64,000 nt of DNA from Escarpia spicata (GCA_963995525.1 OZ023205.1:53656505-53720504); one strand, 5' to 3'; shown: positions 43,213 through 56,953, counted from the first letter of the stretch. Translations and numbers: made by a program. The notes: generated by a model from the sequence alone, not told the origin.

Positions 43213-43789
43213 AAGGCAAAATCGCTATAATAGGTAACGGTCAATTACTCTTTCACGTGATTGCGTGAACGACAATGTTTACGTGGCATGATCGTAAAGA
43301 CTTCCAGGAAAACGAAACGCCAGGGTAGATACGGAGATATGAAGTGAACATTGCCCGATATTGAAGTCAGAATGTAAATATTGGCTACACATTTGATCCT
43401 TCATCTCATTGTATCGTCGTCTAGATGGTGGCACAATGTGAAAGAGAAGATGGATGTAAGTTGTGACAAAGCATAAAGGTTTGTCATCCGATGACGCCAA
43501 CGGTATGGTCGCACCATGAATGTATGTGAAGTGATATCGTTTTAGCTGTGTATTTAAACAAAATGCTCATCTGAGAAATCATGCCCTTAATCCAACGTAT
43601 TTGTTTATTCAATAAACTCTAATTGAACAGCATGTGGGCGTACGTACACATAATTTTCAATTAAATCTTATATTTACTAAATAAATACTTCATGTAATAC
43701 TTGTATTAACAATTACAGTCCCCAATTCAATAAGACAACCCATCAGCTTCATTGTTTGCCTGAATCTCAAAATTAGTGTCGGCAAAATG

Positions 43790-44815
43790 AGACTAATTTC
43801 GTGGTGTGTGGTCACATAATAACATGGCTGATATCTCATCGGTTTGTTTATGAGCATAATAGCCTACCTTTTCACGCCAAAAGCCACGCATCACAGTTAT
43901 GGCATAGCGTCACCGAAAAGGTTAACAAAGTAATTGTAAAGGTTTCCATAGTTAACCAACAAACACATCAAAATACTCATCCTCTGTTTCAATATGTCAA
44001 TTAGAATATTATGGAGTAAAAGGAGTATCGTTAAGTAGAAATTATCTAACAAATAGAAAACGATATGTTGAAAGGGGAGATGTCAAATCAGAAATGCATA
44101 ATATTTCAACAGGCGTACCACAACGCTCGATTTTAGACCCACTGTTGTTTATTATATATATTAATGACTGCCAAGGCCAGCACAAAAAGTTTAATTTCAT
44201 AATGTATGTGGATTATACCCAATTTGCTATGAACACAGAACTAAACCAAATTAGCGAATGGTTAAAACTTAGCAAATTATCTCTTAACCTATGCAAAACT
44301 TAGTATATGCCCTTCAAAATAGCTAGAAATAAAAGCGTGACTTACCCATTACTAACCATAGATAACACTACTATTGACAGAGTGACAGAATTTAACTTTC
44401 TTGGAATATCGTTTAATGAACACTGTAACTGGAAAAGTATCATATAAAAAGTTTCAAATAGATTTTCAAGGACGCTAGGTGTCTTAAACATACCAAAATG
44501 GTTATTACCTCTCTATACAAAGATCGCATTGTACAACCCACAAATATTACCAAACTTAAACTACTGCGTTTCCGCGTGGGGTTACAAATGTGACATAATT
44601 CAGAAACTTGTCCGAATTATTAGTGTAAGCAAATATAATGCTCACACTGAACCACTGTTTAAAAGTAAAAAATTGTATTATAAATTCGTGTATAACAAAC
44701 TTCCTGTTTACCTTCTAAATTCATCAGAACAACAGCATTCACAATTTCAACACTCGTGGATAATATAATATACATACTATCAGGGTACAACACGAATTTG
44801 CGAAACAAAGTGTCA
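43790..44815 (+). mobile_element. Non-LTR retrotransposon RT fragment, block B copy
   Basis: STGVPQRSILDPLLFIIYIND, a degenerate catalytic box MYVDYTQFA, KLSKLSLNL, EFNFLGIS and the C-terminal LVRIISVSKYNA. It has about 430 bases upstream that the block A copy lacks. Frameshifts and stops present. Confidence 0.75.
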
Positions 44816-45539
44816 GATACACCTTGCCGCACACTATCAACAATGCACCGGATTTAATAACAAGTAAAATCTATACTAACAGCTTATATGGATTTGCAAT
44901 GTATTTTACACTTCATTACTAGCGTACCTATTTACCTGTGTGTACATGACGAAATTGTTACATTTGTCATGATGAGTGAACAACAAATATGAATAAGCTT
45001 TTATGTGTACCTCTTTTGATGAATAGCCAATCGTCCAAAATCATGTATAATGTCATGTTCTAAGCTATTTTCTAGTTATTCTATGTCGGGAGACTCTTAT
45101 TAAAGCTCAATAGCCGCTAGCATGAGAGCCACCCACGGAAAAAGATTATTTACTGCAATTAGTCAATTAAACATAGTAAATGATTATTCAGTAGACTACT
45201 TTTATGTCATTCATATCCGTATTCTCCCATTGTGGTGGACACCGTAAAAATATGAAACGATTCGGTCGCCATAATCCAGCACAATAATGATGAGCCTACA
45301 TGTAGTTTCGACTAAAACATAGTTTACATTTAGTCGCAAGTACATCATGCATTATTAAAGACGAGATACGACACAGCTACTAAAAGGTTAGTATAAACGC
45401 AGGCAGGTTACATCTTCATAACCAGGGAATATACACACGGGAATCGGCCTATTAGTAAAAACAGGATAACATTAAGAAACCTTAGTGGTTTCGAATCAAT
45501 TTATGCAAATACAAGTGTATAGGCTGTTTGCTATGTAAT

Positions 45540-46690
45540 GAGAATTTTTTTTTCACAAATTACAGATTATTGTGTTGCCTACATACAAATAGTAATTGAC
45601 AATTGTGCAAGTCTCTTCGTATTGATCCAAAATATATTTCTTCAGATATAAAGAGAAACCGTGAAGGCTATGAGTACTGACTTTTTCCGTAATTCTAGGT
45701 GGCATGTTTCTGAGTAGAGTTGGCAGGTAGTATCTTACACACTTTCTGGCTCGGAATAGAGATGCAATTGCTTTGCCTAGTGTGATGGCCATGGTGTGTG
45801 GTATTTTGGTGAAAATAAAGATTTACAGTAAGAAGGAACGATACTATTTACAAATTTGTGATAAAATATCATACATGTTAGCGTGAAAATGTCGTCGACT
45901 TTCCATACGTTTAGTGATTTCATTAGAGGTACTGATTGGGAATTATATTCGCTAAGGGTTGTAATTCTTATCGCTTTTTTCTGCAATTTCGAAAGTCTGT
46001 TCGAATTAAAACCCCACAAAAAAATACTATAAATGAAGAGTATACGGTGTATTCGCAAGCTTCGCACAGGCTGCCCTCTTCACTGATCCACGGACACCTC
46101 TGCTATAAAAGCGCGCAATGATGTGTCGAGGTTTCCCTTTTTTGGTTTACCAGTGTGTATATTCAATGGCACCGCCCTTCACCTCAAACTTGTCTTGAAT
46201 AATGTGATCTACGATGGAGATGCAGCTTTCCTCGCTTGTCTCAGGCGCACCGAGAAGACGAACATTGAAACCGCTGGAATGTCTTTCCGATATATTCAGT
46301 TTCAACTGGAATTTGGCGATAGCTGTGGTGGCAAATTGCAGGTCGCAATTTGCTTTACCAATCACCTTTCCCATTTCCGCAGAGTTTTGTGGTCTTTTAT
46401 TTTTCGGGCATTACATTCGACCGATTCACTTAGGTCCGCAATCACAGTCGACTGACCCGTGTCTCTGTCTTCGATGTTTGACAGTTTTTCCAAGCTAGCC
46501 TGGTGTGCGATGATGCTATCAAGCTTGTCATTCAAATTAATCAGGGCCGAGCGAACAAATACCGCAAAATCGTCTTCTTTGTGCGGGAGATTCTATTGCC
46601 GGCCCGGTTGCCCGTTCATCCGTAACAGACCCAGTCATTGACCGCGCTTTATTACGTGTTCGTTTGTCGCCCGCAGACATAGTACGATTA
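45540..46690 (-). mobile_element. Internally deleted non-LTR element: ORF1 joined to RT 3' end
   Basis: From ATG 46,680 (MSAGDKRTRNKARSM) an ORF1 runs with frameshifts through a coiled-coil-like stretch (ALINLNDKLDSIIAHQASLEKL) and an RRM-like block (FNVRLLGAPETSEESC, PRHIIARFYS) to about 46,080. The sequence then jumps to RT C-terminal sequence (LSKLQKKAIRITTLSEYNS; YLPTLLRNMPPRI) down to 45,550. Endonuclease and RT core are missing, so it is a deletion derivative related to the 57.5-61.5 kb element. Confidence 0.7.
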
Positions 46691-46699
46691 TATAATCAC

Positions 46700-48050
46700 A
46701 GGCAGGTGTGACGAGTGTGGAACGAAGGTAATTGCCAACAGCAATAATGGGCGATAATAGGTGGTAATGACAAATTAGACCATTCAAAAACCTCACATTT
46801 GACGCATGCTACTAATTCAGCTCGGGGTTTGCCTCATCAGTCCGTGCTCCATACCTTCAAAGCAGCGTCTTATCTCATTGCAAGATGCTGACTGCTTGAA
46901 GAATCGGAATTGAATGCAACTTTTTAGAAGCTTAAGGCACACAATTCCCCACGGGTTGTATCCAATAGGTCATAATCACGTCCGCTTCACGTTTATTTAC
47001 TTAGCGTGTAAATCGCTCTGAAACCGCAATGCACTTAACATGCGGATATCATGCAAGCATATCAGAGGGGACTCGAGAACTATAATATGTCGTTCAAAGA
47101 GTAAACAACAAATCCAGTTTCAAAATAGGCTTTATTGACAATACGTTTGAGTCGGGCGATGCCCGTTGATGGTCAACGAAGCTCACTTTCTCAAGGTCAA
47201 CACAGCAGACTAAGCCAGTTAATTCTGGGTATACGAACAGACTACTTCCCTTTACATCTGTTCCTAGTCTCGCTTAACCGACTCTCTCCCGACTACGTGA
47301 CTTCGCCGGAAAACAGAGTGTGGCCAAGAACACGCGTTATGAATGCACGTACCTAGTACTGCTCCTATGGTGCTTTCATCTCGCTGTGCTTGGATAACCG
47401 AGGCTAGTGCGCGAGAATCCATTTTGCGTACGCAACAGCAGCAAATGTTTTGGGCGAGCAGCCAATCAGCGTCGTTATCGAGATTCTTAATCCAAAAATA
47501 AATTAGGATTGAACTTTTCTGTTTATCACTTGTTTCAACATAACCAAAGTTTCCAATGCGTAGCATAAATTCATATAAGGTGACTCTTATTTAACTTTTA
47601 GTTTTATTGTTAGCCTGAGAACCAATCATCGTCGCTACCCGGATTCAGGATAAACCGGGATCAGAGTCGTACGGTGAAAACCAGTGTTATCTTCCAGGCG
47701 GCGCCTGGATAACTGAGACTACCTCGTTCCCTTGGCCATTTAATTACATATGTTACATGCAGCACAGTGCCGCCCTCTGCGGAAATTGAGTTCACTAGAG
47801 ATTACGTGACATCCAGCCGCGTATCATAGCAACGGCCTTTCGCGGGCTTTGCATAACAACTGCCAGAATCAAACGAGAAAATCAAACGAGGGAAACAGTC
47901 CACCAGTTTTTTCAGCTGCACATCTTAGGCCGATCACCTTAAGAACTTGTATATTACTATGGTATGTCAGGCGTTAGATATGTTACTATCAAAATACTGC
48001 TGCATCGTTTCGGTTCCATGGTAAACAATACACAACATTGTTTGTATGGC
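46700..48050. other. Intergenic; includes a stretch duplicated from block A
   Basis: 46,960-47,090 matches 13,780-13,920 (cttcacgtttattta, gtgtaaat, cgctctgaaaccgca). Elsewhere only short uninformative open frames are present. Confidence 0.5.
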
Positions 48051-48730
48051 CAAGATGGCGGATCACCTGGACGACCGAACACCAAATAATGGCGATGACG
48101 TACAACTAAAGGAATCAATAGCCATGTGATCGCCAGGTTAATTAAGTTTATATTCAGACTTCCATTCAATGTTCTAGGAGATTAACAAAAGTATATTTTT
48201 TATAACTTTGAAATTTGTAGCCTACTAAATAAAAAACTAGTGATTCCATTGCCCATATGCATGAATGGAGGCCATATTGCATTTAAAAAATGGCCCCCAA
48301 TGGAGACCTGTATTTGTCAATATGTCGCCAACTAAGCTACCTAGAACCTTGATTTGAAAAGCTAAATCTACGTTTTATGGGTACTAGATCCAATGACAAA
48401 GCCCAATGTAAATGTATCGTTTTATTTACGTGTATCATTGCAAAGCAATCACTAGCAGCAATGGTCAAATAATAATTGCTATATGAGCCCGTTGAACATA
48501 CTTATTTGATGTTTAACAAATGTGCCTTGGCTTCCAATACGTGTATAATTGGTTCTAAAATGTAACTGATACCACAATTCAACTGTATATAAGGAATACA
48601 AGTGCTCCCGAGATAGTAGCATGAATTGTCGTGGGAGTAAACCAAAAACATTTTGAGAACAACACACAATGCCACAACTGTGACACTCTTGCCGGTCAAC
48701 AAGCCAAGACGTCCGAGTTGTATTGGTCAT

Positions 48731-48915
48731 TCAATGGGAGTTGGACTGTTTTTTTACAACGCGATGATTTCCCTTGTCGCAATTTGACGTCTCCGGATTA
48801 TACAAGATGGACCTATCGCAGCAGTCGAGTGTTGGCGTTTTCTTATAGACTTTTGAATCGCAACAGATCTCTTCTCCGGTGACGTAGACGTGCGGATCAA
48901 CAGCGCCTTTGCAAA
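48731..48915 (-). CDS. Galaxin-like terminal exon, open
   Basis: Acceptor catttttcaaatacag-type context (reverse complement ttcaaatacag), then 61 codons: VCKGAVDPHVYV, EEICCDSKVYKKTPTLDCC, SILYNPETSNCDKGNHRVV and a TGA at 48,731. No break. The upstream exons were not found, so the complete gene is uncertain. Confidence 0.6.
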
Positions 48916-49045
48916 CTGTATTTGAAAATGGTCAGACAACATTGGTTATGAGTGACAGATATTGCATTGCTGAACATAGGATACATAGAGAAGACTGTTA
49001 GTATAAGGAATACGTTGTGTCTTGGTCAAATTGGTCGTTTTATTC

Positions 49046-49050
<5 letters not shown>

Positions 49051-49130
<80 letters not shown>
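49051..49130. repeat. (CA)n microsatellite
   Basis: Perfect CA repeat of about 80 bases. Confidence 0.98.
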
Positions 49131-49137
<7 letters not shown>

Positions 49138-49859
49138 AATACAGGCCTGGACTGAGATGTAACTGTAGATTTAAACGAATCTACCTTACATCAGAAGTCC
49201 TTATACTGAAAGTCCATTATACCACAATCAGTGTTGCAGCTGCTATTATCACTTCTAAAACATGTATTGCTGCTGTCGTTCATGCTACTGCTATTACTGC
49301 CTCCTGGCTTTTGAACTATCTGCATTACACCGACTCCGTTTTATTGTTATTGTTGTTGTTTTGTTACTGCTGCTGTTATTGTTGTTGGTTGTCCAAAAAT
49401 GTTCTGAAATGAAACGTTCTAAGCTAACCTTTCATGCGACCAAATTGTGAATACTGCAGCTGCTTTTGAGTGCAGGATATCAAATCCAATGTTATATTCA
49501 ACATCTGTATAATAGTAATGGATAACATTGTTAGCAGAGAAGTTTATTTCCCAACACAACGATAACAATATATTGATAACACTGATAGTTGTGTTTTTAA
49601 AGAAAACCATTTGTCAGAAACTCTTATAAATGTGATATATTGCTACTTCGCTAGGTTTCATGTTTTTAACTTTCATGACGCCATAATGAAAGTGGGAAGT
49701 GGGTAACCGGAAGAAACATGGCGAATAATGGTAGAAAATAGAGCTAGCAAGGGAAACGCGGAAAGAAAAAGAAGCCAAACGTATGACCAGAGACAGAACA
49801 AATTTACGAGATGCAATGTCATGAGGTCCGCTTGTTAGGTAATACGAATTGCTCACCCT

Positions 49860-50166
49860 GTTTTATGCGAACTGGAGTAATATGACATTCGTATTTTTCC
49901 TCCGACAAACAGCAGCACATCCAGTTAGTCTGCTTTGGGTAGATTCGCCCGCCGCCAGCACACCTCAGTGGTGCCGTCGTAGGGATGTCCGTCATTGCCG
50001 CAGTCGGGGTGAGTCCTTACGACGCTACGTCGTATCTCATTACACTTGTACTTTTGTGGATTATATAAGATTAATCCGACGCAGCAGGCGAGCGTTAGCG
50101 TTTTCTTGAAGACTTTAGAACCGCAACAAATGTCTTGCGGGCCATCGGCACGGTCACAATTTGTAC
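49860..50166 (-). pseudogene. Galaxin-like double-repeat exon, damaged
   Basis: The reverse complement reads CDRADGPQDICCGSKVFKKTLTLACC, LILYNPQKYKC and CGNDGHPYDGTTEVC. Then a one-base shift separates it from GGRIYPKQTNWMCC, and the first frame ends at a TAG/TGA-rich stretch. The acceptor CAG is CAA here. It resembles the exons at 55,976 and 56,819 fused. Confidence 0.65.
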
Positions 50167-50689
50167 ATGAAATTAATTGGCTACAAGTCTTTGTTTGGTC
50201 GATGACGACGTGTAATTAGGTTAGCAGGCATTTGAAATTTGCGCGCCAGTAAACAATCTCCTTCAGTGACGGCATTAAATAACTACGCGTGGTAATGCGG
50301 TTCAACTTGCAGTAATTAAGTTATCAGGCGTTTTTAACTTGCGCGTATGTAAATAATCTTCTTCAATGTCGTCTTTAGTGTAGGACTGACCACGTGTACT
50401 GGACTAGACAAGTGTACCCGAGTAGACAAGAGTATCGCATGCATCGAAACTGCTTTACCTTACTAATAGTTTTACACTTCACAACTAAAGAGAGACTATC
50501 GGTATTGTCAATATTAGGGTCATCGATTTGCGTAAAACAGGTTCGTGTACGATATGCAAGACAAAGGAACAGTACCATGGACCAAATTTAGACTGACAAC
50601 TTCCACCGAATACACAAGTGGATCACCCAGTGTCGGGTACCGTTGTATCTATCGAGTTGTGGTCTTAGACACTGTGGTCACACTTAGAC

Positions 50690-50930
50690 CAGCGACTTGC
50701 ACGAACCAAACTTAGACCAGCGAGTACACACAAGCAAACATTTAAACTTGCAAAGACGGAAACTTACACTGACAAACTTGCAAACACACTTTAAAACACG
50801 TACAGACATAATTTTAAACCTAAAAATTTGCAAACGTTCACTGACAAACTTGCAAACAAACCTACAAACATACTTTAAAAAACTTACAAAGTCGCAAGAT
50901 TTCCCTAACAAACTTGCAAACAAATGTGCG
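50690..50930. repeat. Degenerate tandem repeat of aaacttgcaaac units
   Basis: The wording gacaaacttgcaaacaaac / actttaaaa recurs four to five times with variation. Non-coding; the Asn/Leu/Lys-rich frames through it are artefacts. Confidence 0.6.
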
Positions 50931-51016
50931 TGCGTCCGTGCATGTGTGTGTGTGTGTGTGTGTGTCCATGAGACAAAGGCGATTTCTGACCCCAATCAAC
51001 GGACCTATGTAAATAC

Positions 51017-51455
51017 TTAGAGTAACGCCATCTACCTTGGGTGTCGTATCTCTATTCGTCGACACACTTCCGGAGTTGAAACTTCCGTATTTACAAACAT
51101 TACATGTGACCACACCTTCCACATGGTTTAGGGAATGTCATATGCGAGGTGTCGCGTCATCTACAAGAAGACACACTGTTAGGAAGTGGCCATCTTTCAA
51201 ACGGATTAATCTTGAGAAAATTAATGTTTTGTCCCAAATGGACAAACACATTAAATTATCAGATATTAACCCCAACTGCTTCCTAATAGTGTGGCTTCTT
51301 CTACATGACGCGACACCTCGCATAGGAAATGCCCTAAAACCCTAAACCGTGTGGATGGTATGGTCACATGTAATGTTTTAAACACGGAAGTTTCAATACC
51401 GGAAGTGTGTCAACGAATAGAGATACGTCGTCCACGGTAGATGGCTTTACTCTAA
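51017..51455. mobile_element. Fold-back (MITE-like) element with long inverted repeats
   Basis: Starts ttagagtaacgccatctacc and ends ggtagatggctttactctaa. The two arms (about 190 bases each) match closely in inverted orientation, including acacacttccgg, gaaacttccg, acattacatgtgacca and tatgcgaggtgtcgcgtcat. A loop of about 60 bases separates them. No protein is encoded; it could be a non-autonomous DNA transposon. Confidence 0.8.
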
Positions 51456-51609
51456 CAAAAGGAGGCTGTAGGTTCTGATATAACATAGTTCTATACGTAT
51501 TCTACATTTTACATTAAATACTTAAGATAAAACAAGGGCTCAGTCCCTTGACGGAGCCTCGGCCTGCGGGCCAAGCAATGTATTGTGTGACATGGAGAAA
51601 TTTCCCTAT

Positions 51610-52335
51610 GTTTTACTACTGTAAAAGAAAAGGACTTAGGGTTAACCATTAGTGCTGATATGAAGGTTTCAGAGCAGTGCGGAATTGCAGCGTCAAAGGG
51701 AAATCAAATCCTTGGATTAATTAGGCGAAATATAGCGTATAAGAAAAAAGAATTCATAGTACCGCTGTACAAAACAATAGTGAGGCCTCATTTAGAATAC
51801 TGTATACAAGCATGGAGGCCATATCGCAAGAAGGACATAGATATGCTAGAAAGAGTACAGAGGAGAGCGACTAAAATGATACCAAATCTGAGGGATCTTA
51901 GTTACGAAATACGCCTAAAAGAATGTGGTTTAACAACACTAGAGACCAGGAGATTGAGAGGAGATCACATAGAAGTGTTTAAAATATTGAATGGTTATGA
52001 AAATATTGATAGAAACATTTTTTTCTCAGTTAAGAAAGATAGAAGGACCAGAGGACATGAAGCTACATTAGTAAAGTAGCAGTGTAGATTATATATAAGA
52101 AAGGTCTCATTCTTACAAAGGACTGTAAATGAATGGAACAGATTATCTCCTGATTGTGTTGGTGCTAGTAGCGTGAATATGTTTAAAAATAAAATCGACA
52201 TACACCTTAAAAAGGCGGGATACATGTAGATAAAAAGTATTGGACTCTCGATAAGCCAAAAGGCTTCCTTGTCCAACTGCCATCCAGAGTAATTTTCTGG
52301 TTGACAATCTTGTTAAATCTTGTTAAATCTGAATT
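51610..52335 (+). mobile_element. CR1-like retrotransposon, 5'-truncated 3' end
   Basis: The frame 51,660-52,079 encodes the RT C-terminal region (IVRPHLEYCIQAWRPYRKKD, ERVQRRATKMIPNLRDLSYE), followed by the family 3' terminus ending in cttgttaaatcttgttaaat. The least decayed 3' end of this family in the window. Confidence 0.85.
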
Positions 52336-52843
52336 AGCTCCTATCTTTTAACATGATATTTTCCAGGTCAGTGGGCGAGGCTTATTATGCAAATGAGACA
52401 ATCTCATTTCATAAACATTCTCTTGGCGCGGCGCGCAGGAAAAGGAAATCCGGAACTTCTTTCCCTATCTTTTAACATGGGATTTACCTTCCTTTTCCTT
52501 CGTGTCGCCCCAGCGTACGCACTACTCGTGCGATATACTATTTGCTTAAACAAAATTAATATTAACAAATTGTAGTTTATGAGCGCTCTATATCTTGCAA
52601 AAATATGTTGAAGCTGTATGTGTGTGTGCGTGTGCGCGTGTGTGTTTATCCATTCATACTATGAAATATACAAATTAGAAGTACACAATTTAATTGTATT
52701 TACAGTAAGTAAATATATTATGCAGTAATTGTTCAATAATAAACATATTATTTTCTAAGAGGAAAGCAGAGCTGCTACCAAGCGAGATAATATGCAGAAA
52801 CGCAATTCCGTGGTGGTCCATTGAGTACTTGGAGGAAAGAAAC

Positions 52844-52982
<139 letters not shown>

Positions 52983-53049
52983 TGTTTACGTTATTTTGTT
53001 TTGGTTACAATGTGTCTATATAATGCAGCGGTGACGTTCAGGTGGTGCT

Positions 53050-55200
53050 AGCAATAAATAACACAGGCACCCGCAGCGTGCTGCCGTGTTCGAACGGTAA
53101 ACGTAAGCGACAGATAGATCCGTTTGTTACCTAGATCCCCGTTCCATCAGGCACCCGGGAGACATTGTAAAAGTATAACCTTCGAGCCAGCCTAATGGGG
53201 TGGCTAGTACACATACGAAGTTTCAGGCCCATGAATCCGAAAGTACCGGAGATATGCTCGGACATACTTGCACGCTAAGGAATTTAGAAGATGGCTCTAA
53301 CAAACCTAGAAGCCAATCACCATCAAGATTTCAACTCATATATCTTATTTTGTAGATCCCTGTCTAACCAAATATCGGCCGTATTTGCAACAACACAAAA
53401 CGTATATGTACATGAATCGTATGCGAAACAGTACAAACATCATTAAATCGAATTAGTATAAATAATACATAGCATCGTTCGCCTGAGTGAAGAAATTAAA
53501 ATGTGGTTTCTGCACTAATTTGCGTATCCATAGTTGCATGTTGTGCATTCAGCCATTTGCATGACTTTGTTTGTCGGACTGATCTAGTTTGACCCCTCTA
53601 GACTGACCACCGTTGTCGAACCAGACTTGCCTGTACAGTGCACAGAGATGAATATTTTCTAGTAATCACACCGCGTTATGACACGGATGGAACAACATGC
53701 ACAAGATTCACATGAACACCCAGTGAAACCGACGAGCCTTCGATGTGTGTTGCTAATAAGTGTTTTCACGTGAACAGGGCGAGTCATGCTTACGTAAATA
53801 GACTGACGCTAGTCAACCTTTGTTCGAGGGCTACGATGGTGCATTTATAATGCGACATGCACTCGTAACATAAGTGAGACTTGCGAGTGTGTTATCTTTT
53901 TACTAAAAGTCCTTATTGCAAAACACAGCAACCACGCGATGGGCGTAGAAGTGAAATAACGAGGCACGTCAAATTACAAACGACACGAAAATAAAAGAGG
54001 TGACAAATATGGCCACTCATTTTACTATTGAATCCCAACCAAGTGTTTGTCTAATGAGTTCGCAAAGACTGTAAAAAACATTGTGTTTCGTTTTGGATTT
54101 AACTACCAATCGCTCTCATTAACACGTGGTGTGCGACTTATGTTTGAACCATTCAAAACATCCTTCATAGCCTCAACCTATAGTTGATGTGACTTGGTTA
54201 CCAATATATGACAAACAACGCTACACGTATATGTTATCCACAATAGCATCAATGTAAATAACTTTATGTCACATTCGATATGTGGAGCCACAATAGCGAT
54301 TTAATTATGCAATCAAACCTATATTTTGTGTTAATAACAGCTATTGTTTATAAAATAGGAATGTAGTTTACTTAGATACAGTAAACACAATTCTTACCTA
54401 TCAACAGTCCCAGAAAATAGGTTCAGCATGTAGACTCACATTGATGAAAACTAACAACATGTCATACAAGATTTATTTTCTAAAAACGTGCAGCATTCAT
54501 TCATTCGTTCATTTATAGTGAGGAATGTACGTTGATGCAACCCCAACATTGTACAAACGACATGACACTTCATACGACACATGAATAAAGAAACAGTCAT
54601 ATCAAAAGTATATTAATAATTGCAAACACTGGTAATACAATTATATATTGTAGTATAAACCATGTTTGGATAGCATCTCTCCCACGGAGCCCGGGTCCAA
54701 TCGCATGGTTCTCTGTTCATTGGCGTCCTTGGCGCATTAAAACCTACTATGGCTTTACGTTCGCTTTTTCCTGCAAATGTCGGCGTATACCGCAATTAGC
54801 GACGGTAGAAAACAAATAGACAGCGACAACGAGTTTAAGATGAGCATAATGTAATGGTAATAGCAGCTGCCCTTGGTCTGTTGCTCCTTGTACTGGTGTA
54901 AGCTAGTCGTTGAGTATTTCACATTGCGTAACGTTGTGAAATTAAGGTTACTTTTGGGACTGGAAAAAGTGAGCTGAATAGCAAGGTGACCGTATTAGCG
55001 GGACTAATATCACATATTGTACTGTATGTGGAAATCATTTGGGAGTGTATTAGTGTGACCTTAATTGCGAGTTGGTTGTATTCTCGAGGTGACAGTGAAG
55101 CGATGTTCCGTTGCATTTCATTTTATAACATAATATTGTGACACAACGCAGCGAATATGGCGATCGTGGCCCAAGGAGGGGAGTCAAGGTAATTGTCAGA
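53050..55200. other. No gene recognised
   Basis: About 2.1 kb of AT-rich sequence with short open frames that show no domain, repeat or galaxin cysteine pattern. I see nothing specific here. Confidence 0.5.
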
Positions 55201-55248
55201 AACACTGTTTAACTAGGGAATTTCTTGAGCGTCTAAATGTATATGCAA

Positions 55249-55425
55249 TTAGTTGTGCTGTTTCTTGACAATGCGATGTTTGTCAACTTCGCAGATTGAC
55301 GTTTGTGGATCATCTACAATGTTTCCATCGCAGCACGCCAGTGTTGGCGATTTCGTGTAGATCTTTGATCCGCACCACACTTGGATTTCATTATCGTAGT
55401 AGTGAGGCAGCTATACAGATGCTTC
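55249..55425 (-). pseudogene. Galaxin-like exon, one changed cysteine
   Basis: The reverse complement reads HYYDNEIQVWCGSKIYTKSPTLACC, NIVDDPQTSICEVDKHRIVKKQHN and a TAA at 55,249. The first Cys of the first CC pair is Trp. Otherwise open, so it could still be an active diverged exon. Confidence 0.6.
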
Positions 55426-55770
55426 TATACAAGATAGTTGACAACCTCGATGATTGCGTGTGAAACACATAGCGCTGCTGTACTGGTCTACTTCAGTCAG
55501 AAATATTCAGTATATGCCTCGAATATAAAGATACATTTGAAGGCGAATATTTACTGCAAGACTGTTTGGTGAATAAACAGTCGCTATTGCAAACCAAAGA
55601 GGCATTATCTCGAGTCGGAATACTGTTAGTCTTAACAATGTAAAGTTACATTCATGAAAACCAAGTTGAAAGTATCCATTATTTAAACATACACAATTAT
55701 ATGCTAATATATTTTAAGATTGGTTACTTCGATTATGTAGATAGTTCTAACAAGGTTGTGTAAACATGTC
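55249..55770. repeat. Tandem duplicate of 56,819-57,300
   Basis: The galaxin exon and about 350 bases beyond it (tacttcagtcagaaat..., ttactgcaagact, gtcgctattgcaaaccaaag, gattggttacttcgattatgt) recur in the same order and orientation from 56,819, about 1.57 kb away. Confidence 0.85.
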
Positions 55771-55975
55771 CTTAGACAGTTCAAGTGCAGAGTATGTTAA
55801 AGTTGCATAATCATCAACATTTTGGATACTTTGTATAAAAAAACCTCTTGTGTATTACCCTCTGAGAGTAGCTTAAAACATAAAAAAATTGGAAATTCCA
55901 AACTAAAATTTATTTAATAACATTACGCTGATAATATTAGCAATTAGATATAAAGGTCAACAGTGTGTAACGTCA

Positions 55976-56115
55976 CTACTTACGAGCTGGTCTGAGAACA
56001 GGAAACATAAAGAGAAAACAAACGTATTTCTCTTTTGACATCCACGCTCCGCCACAACACATCCAGTTGGCCTTTTGGGGATGGACACGCCCGCCACAAC
56101 ACATCTCAGTGGCGG
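55976..56115 (-). CDS. Galaxin-like terminal exon, open
   Basis: The reverse complement reads FEAATEMCCGGRVHPQKANWMCCGGAWMSKEKYVC, then a hydrophobic tail and a TAG at 55,976. Two CC pairs with normal spacing. The upstream boundary is not certain. Confidence 0.5.
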
Positions 56116-56818
56116 CTTCGAATGGCTGTCTTTCTTCGTCGAAATCTACAGATACACAGTCAGCGACATTGTCCTATTTGTCTTAATATGTGTGTCAAAT
56201 AGACCACTCCTAAAATGTCTGTTTACATGTAATACATCTTCACAGTATCAGCATGTCTACATTGTCATCGGTTTTGGCTGCAAGGAATTGGAAATGTTCT
56301 GTTCCTGGCGATGTATTAGTAATTTAGTTTTTGCCAATGTTGGGTTTGTAAATAAACATTGACGCTGGGAAACAATGCGTATCATCTTTATAGTCCAATG
56401 TTACTAGTGTGTCCAAAGCAAGGTTGGTTTCTCTGTTAGACAATTTTGATTATTTGCAACAAACGAGTAACCAGGCCGGGATCCTAGTCTGACATGGATA
56501 GAGCTAATTGTGTAACAGGTCAAGTTGCCAAACTTACTTCCAAAGAGTAAAGCCGAGCTGCAGTCCAAAGTGACTAGATACAGAAAAACAACTTTGCGCA
56601 AGCCCATTTTGTTTCTGCAAAAAGAAATTGACATTCGTAGATAATGTATTATAAGTAATATAGTGTACATGCCATTGTTTTTGCACACATAAATATACCG
56701 GAGAGAAACAGCTTCCTTCTGCGCGCTTGTATGTGTGTGTGTGTGTGCGCGTGCGGGCGTGCGTGCGCGGGCATGCTGTTTAACTAGGGAGTTTATTGAG
56801 CAACAGAATGTATGGCAT

Positions 56819-56953
56819 TTAGTTGTGCTGTTTCCTGACAATGCGATGTTTGTCAACTTCGCAGATTGACGTTTGTGGATCATACACAATGTTTACATCG
56901 CAGCACGCCAGTGTTGGTAATTTCCTGTAGATCTTTGATCCGCAGCACACAAT
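56819..56953 (-). CDS. Galaxin-like terminal exon, open
   Basis: Acceptor ttatatttgcag, then IVCCGSKIYRKLPTLACC, NIVYDPQTSICEVDKHRIV and a TAA at 56,819. It keeps both CC pairs. The exon is phase 0, unlike the phase-1 exons of the 23-kb gene. Confidence 0.55.
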   Translation of the reverse strand: MVCCGSKIYRKLPTLACCDVNIVYDPQTSICEVDKHRIVRKQHN

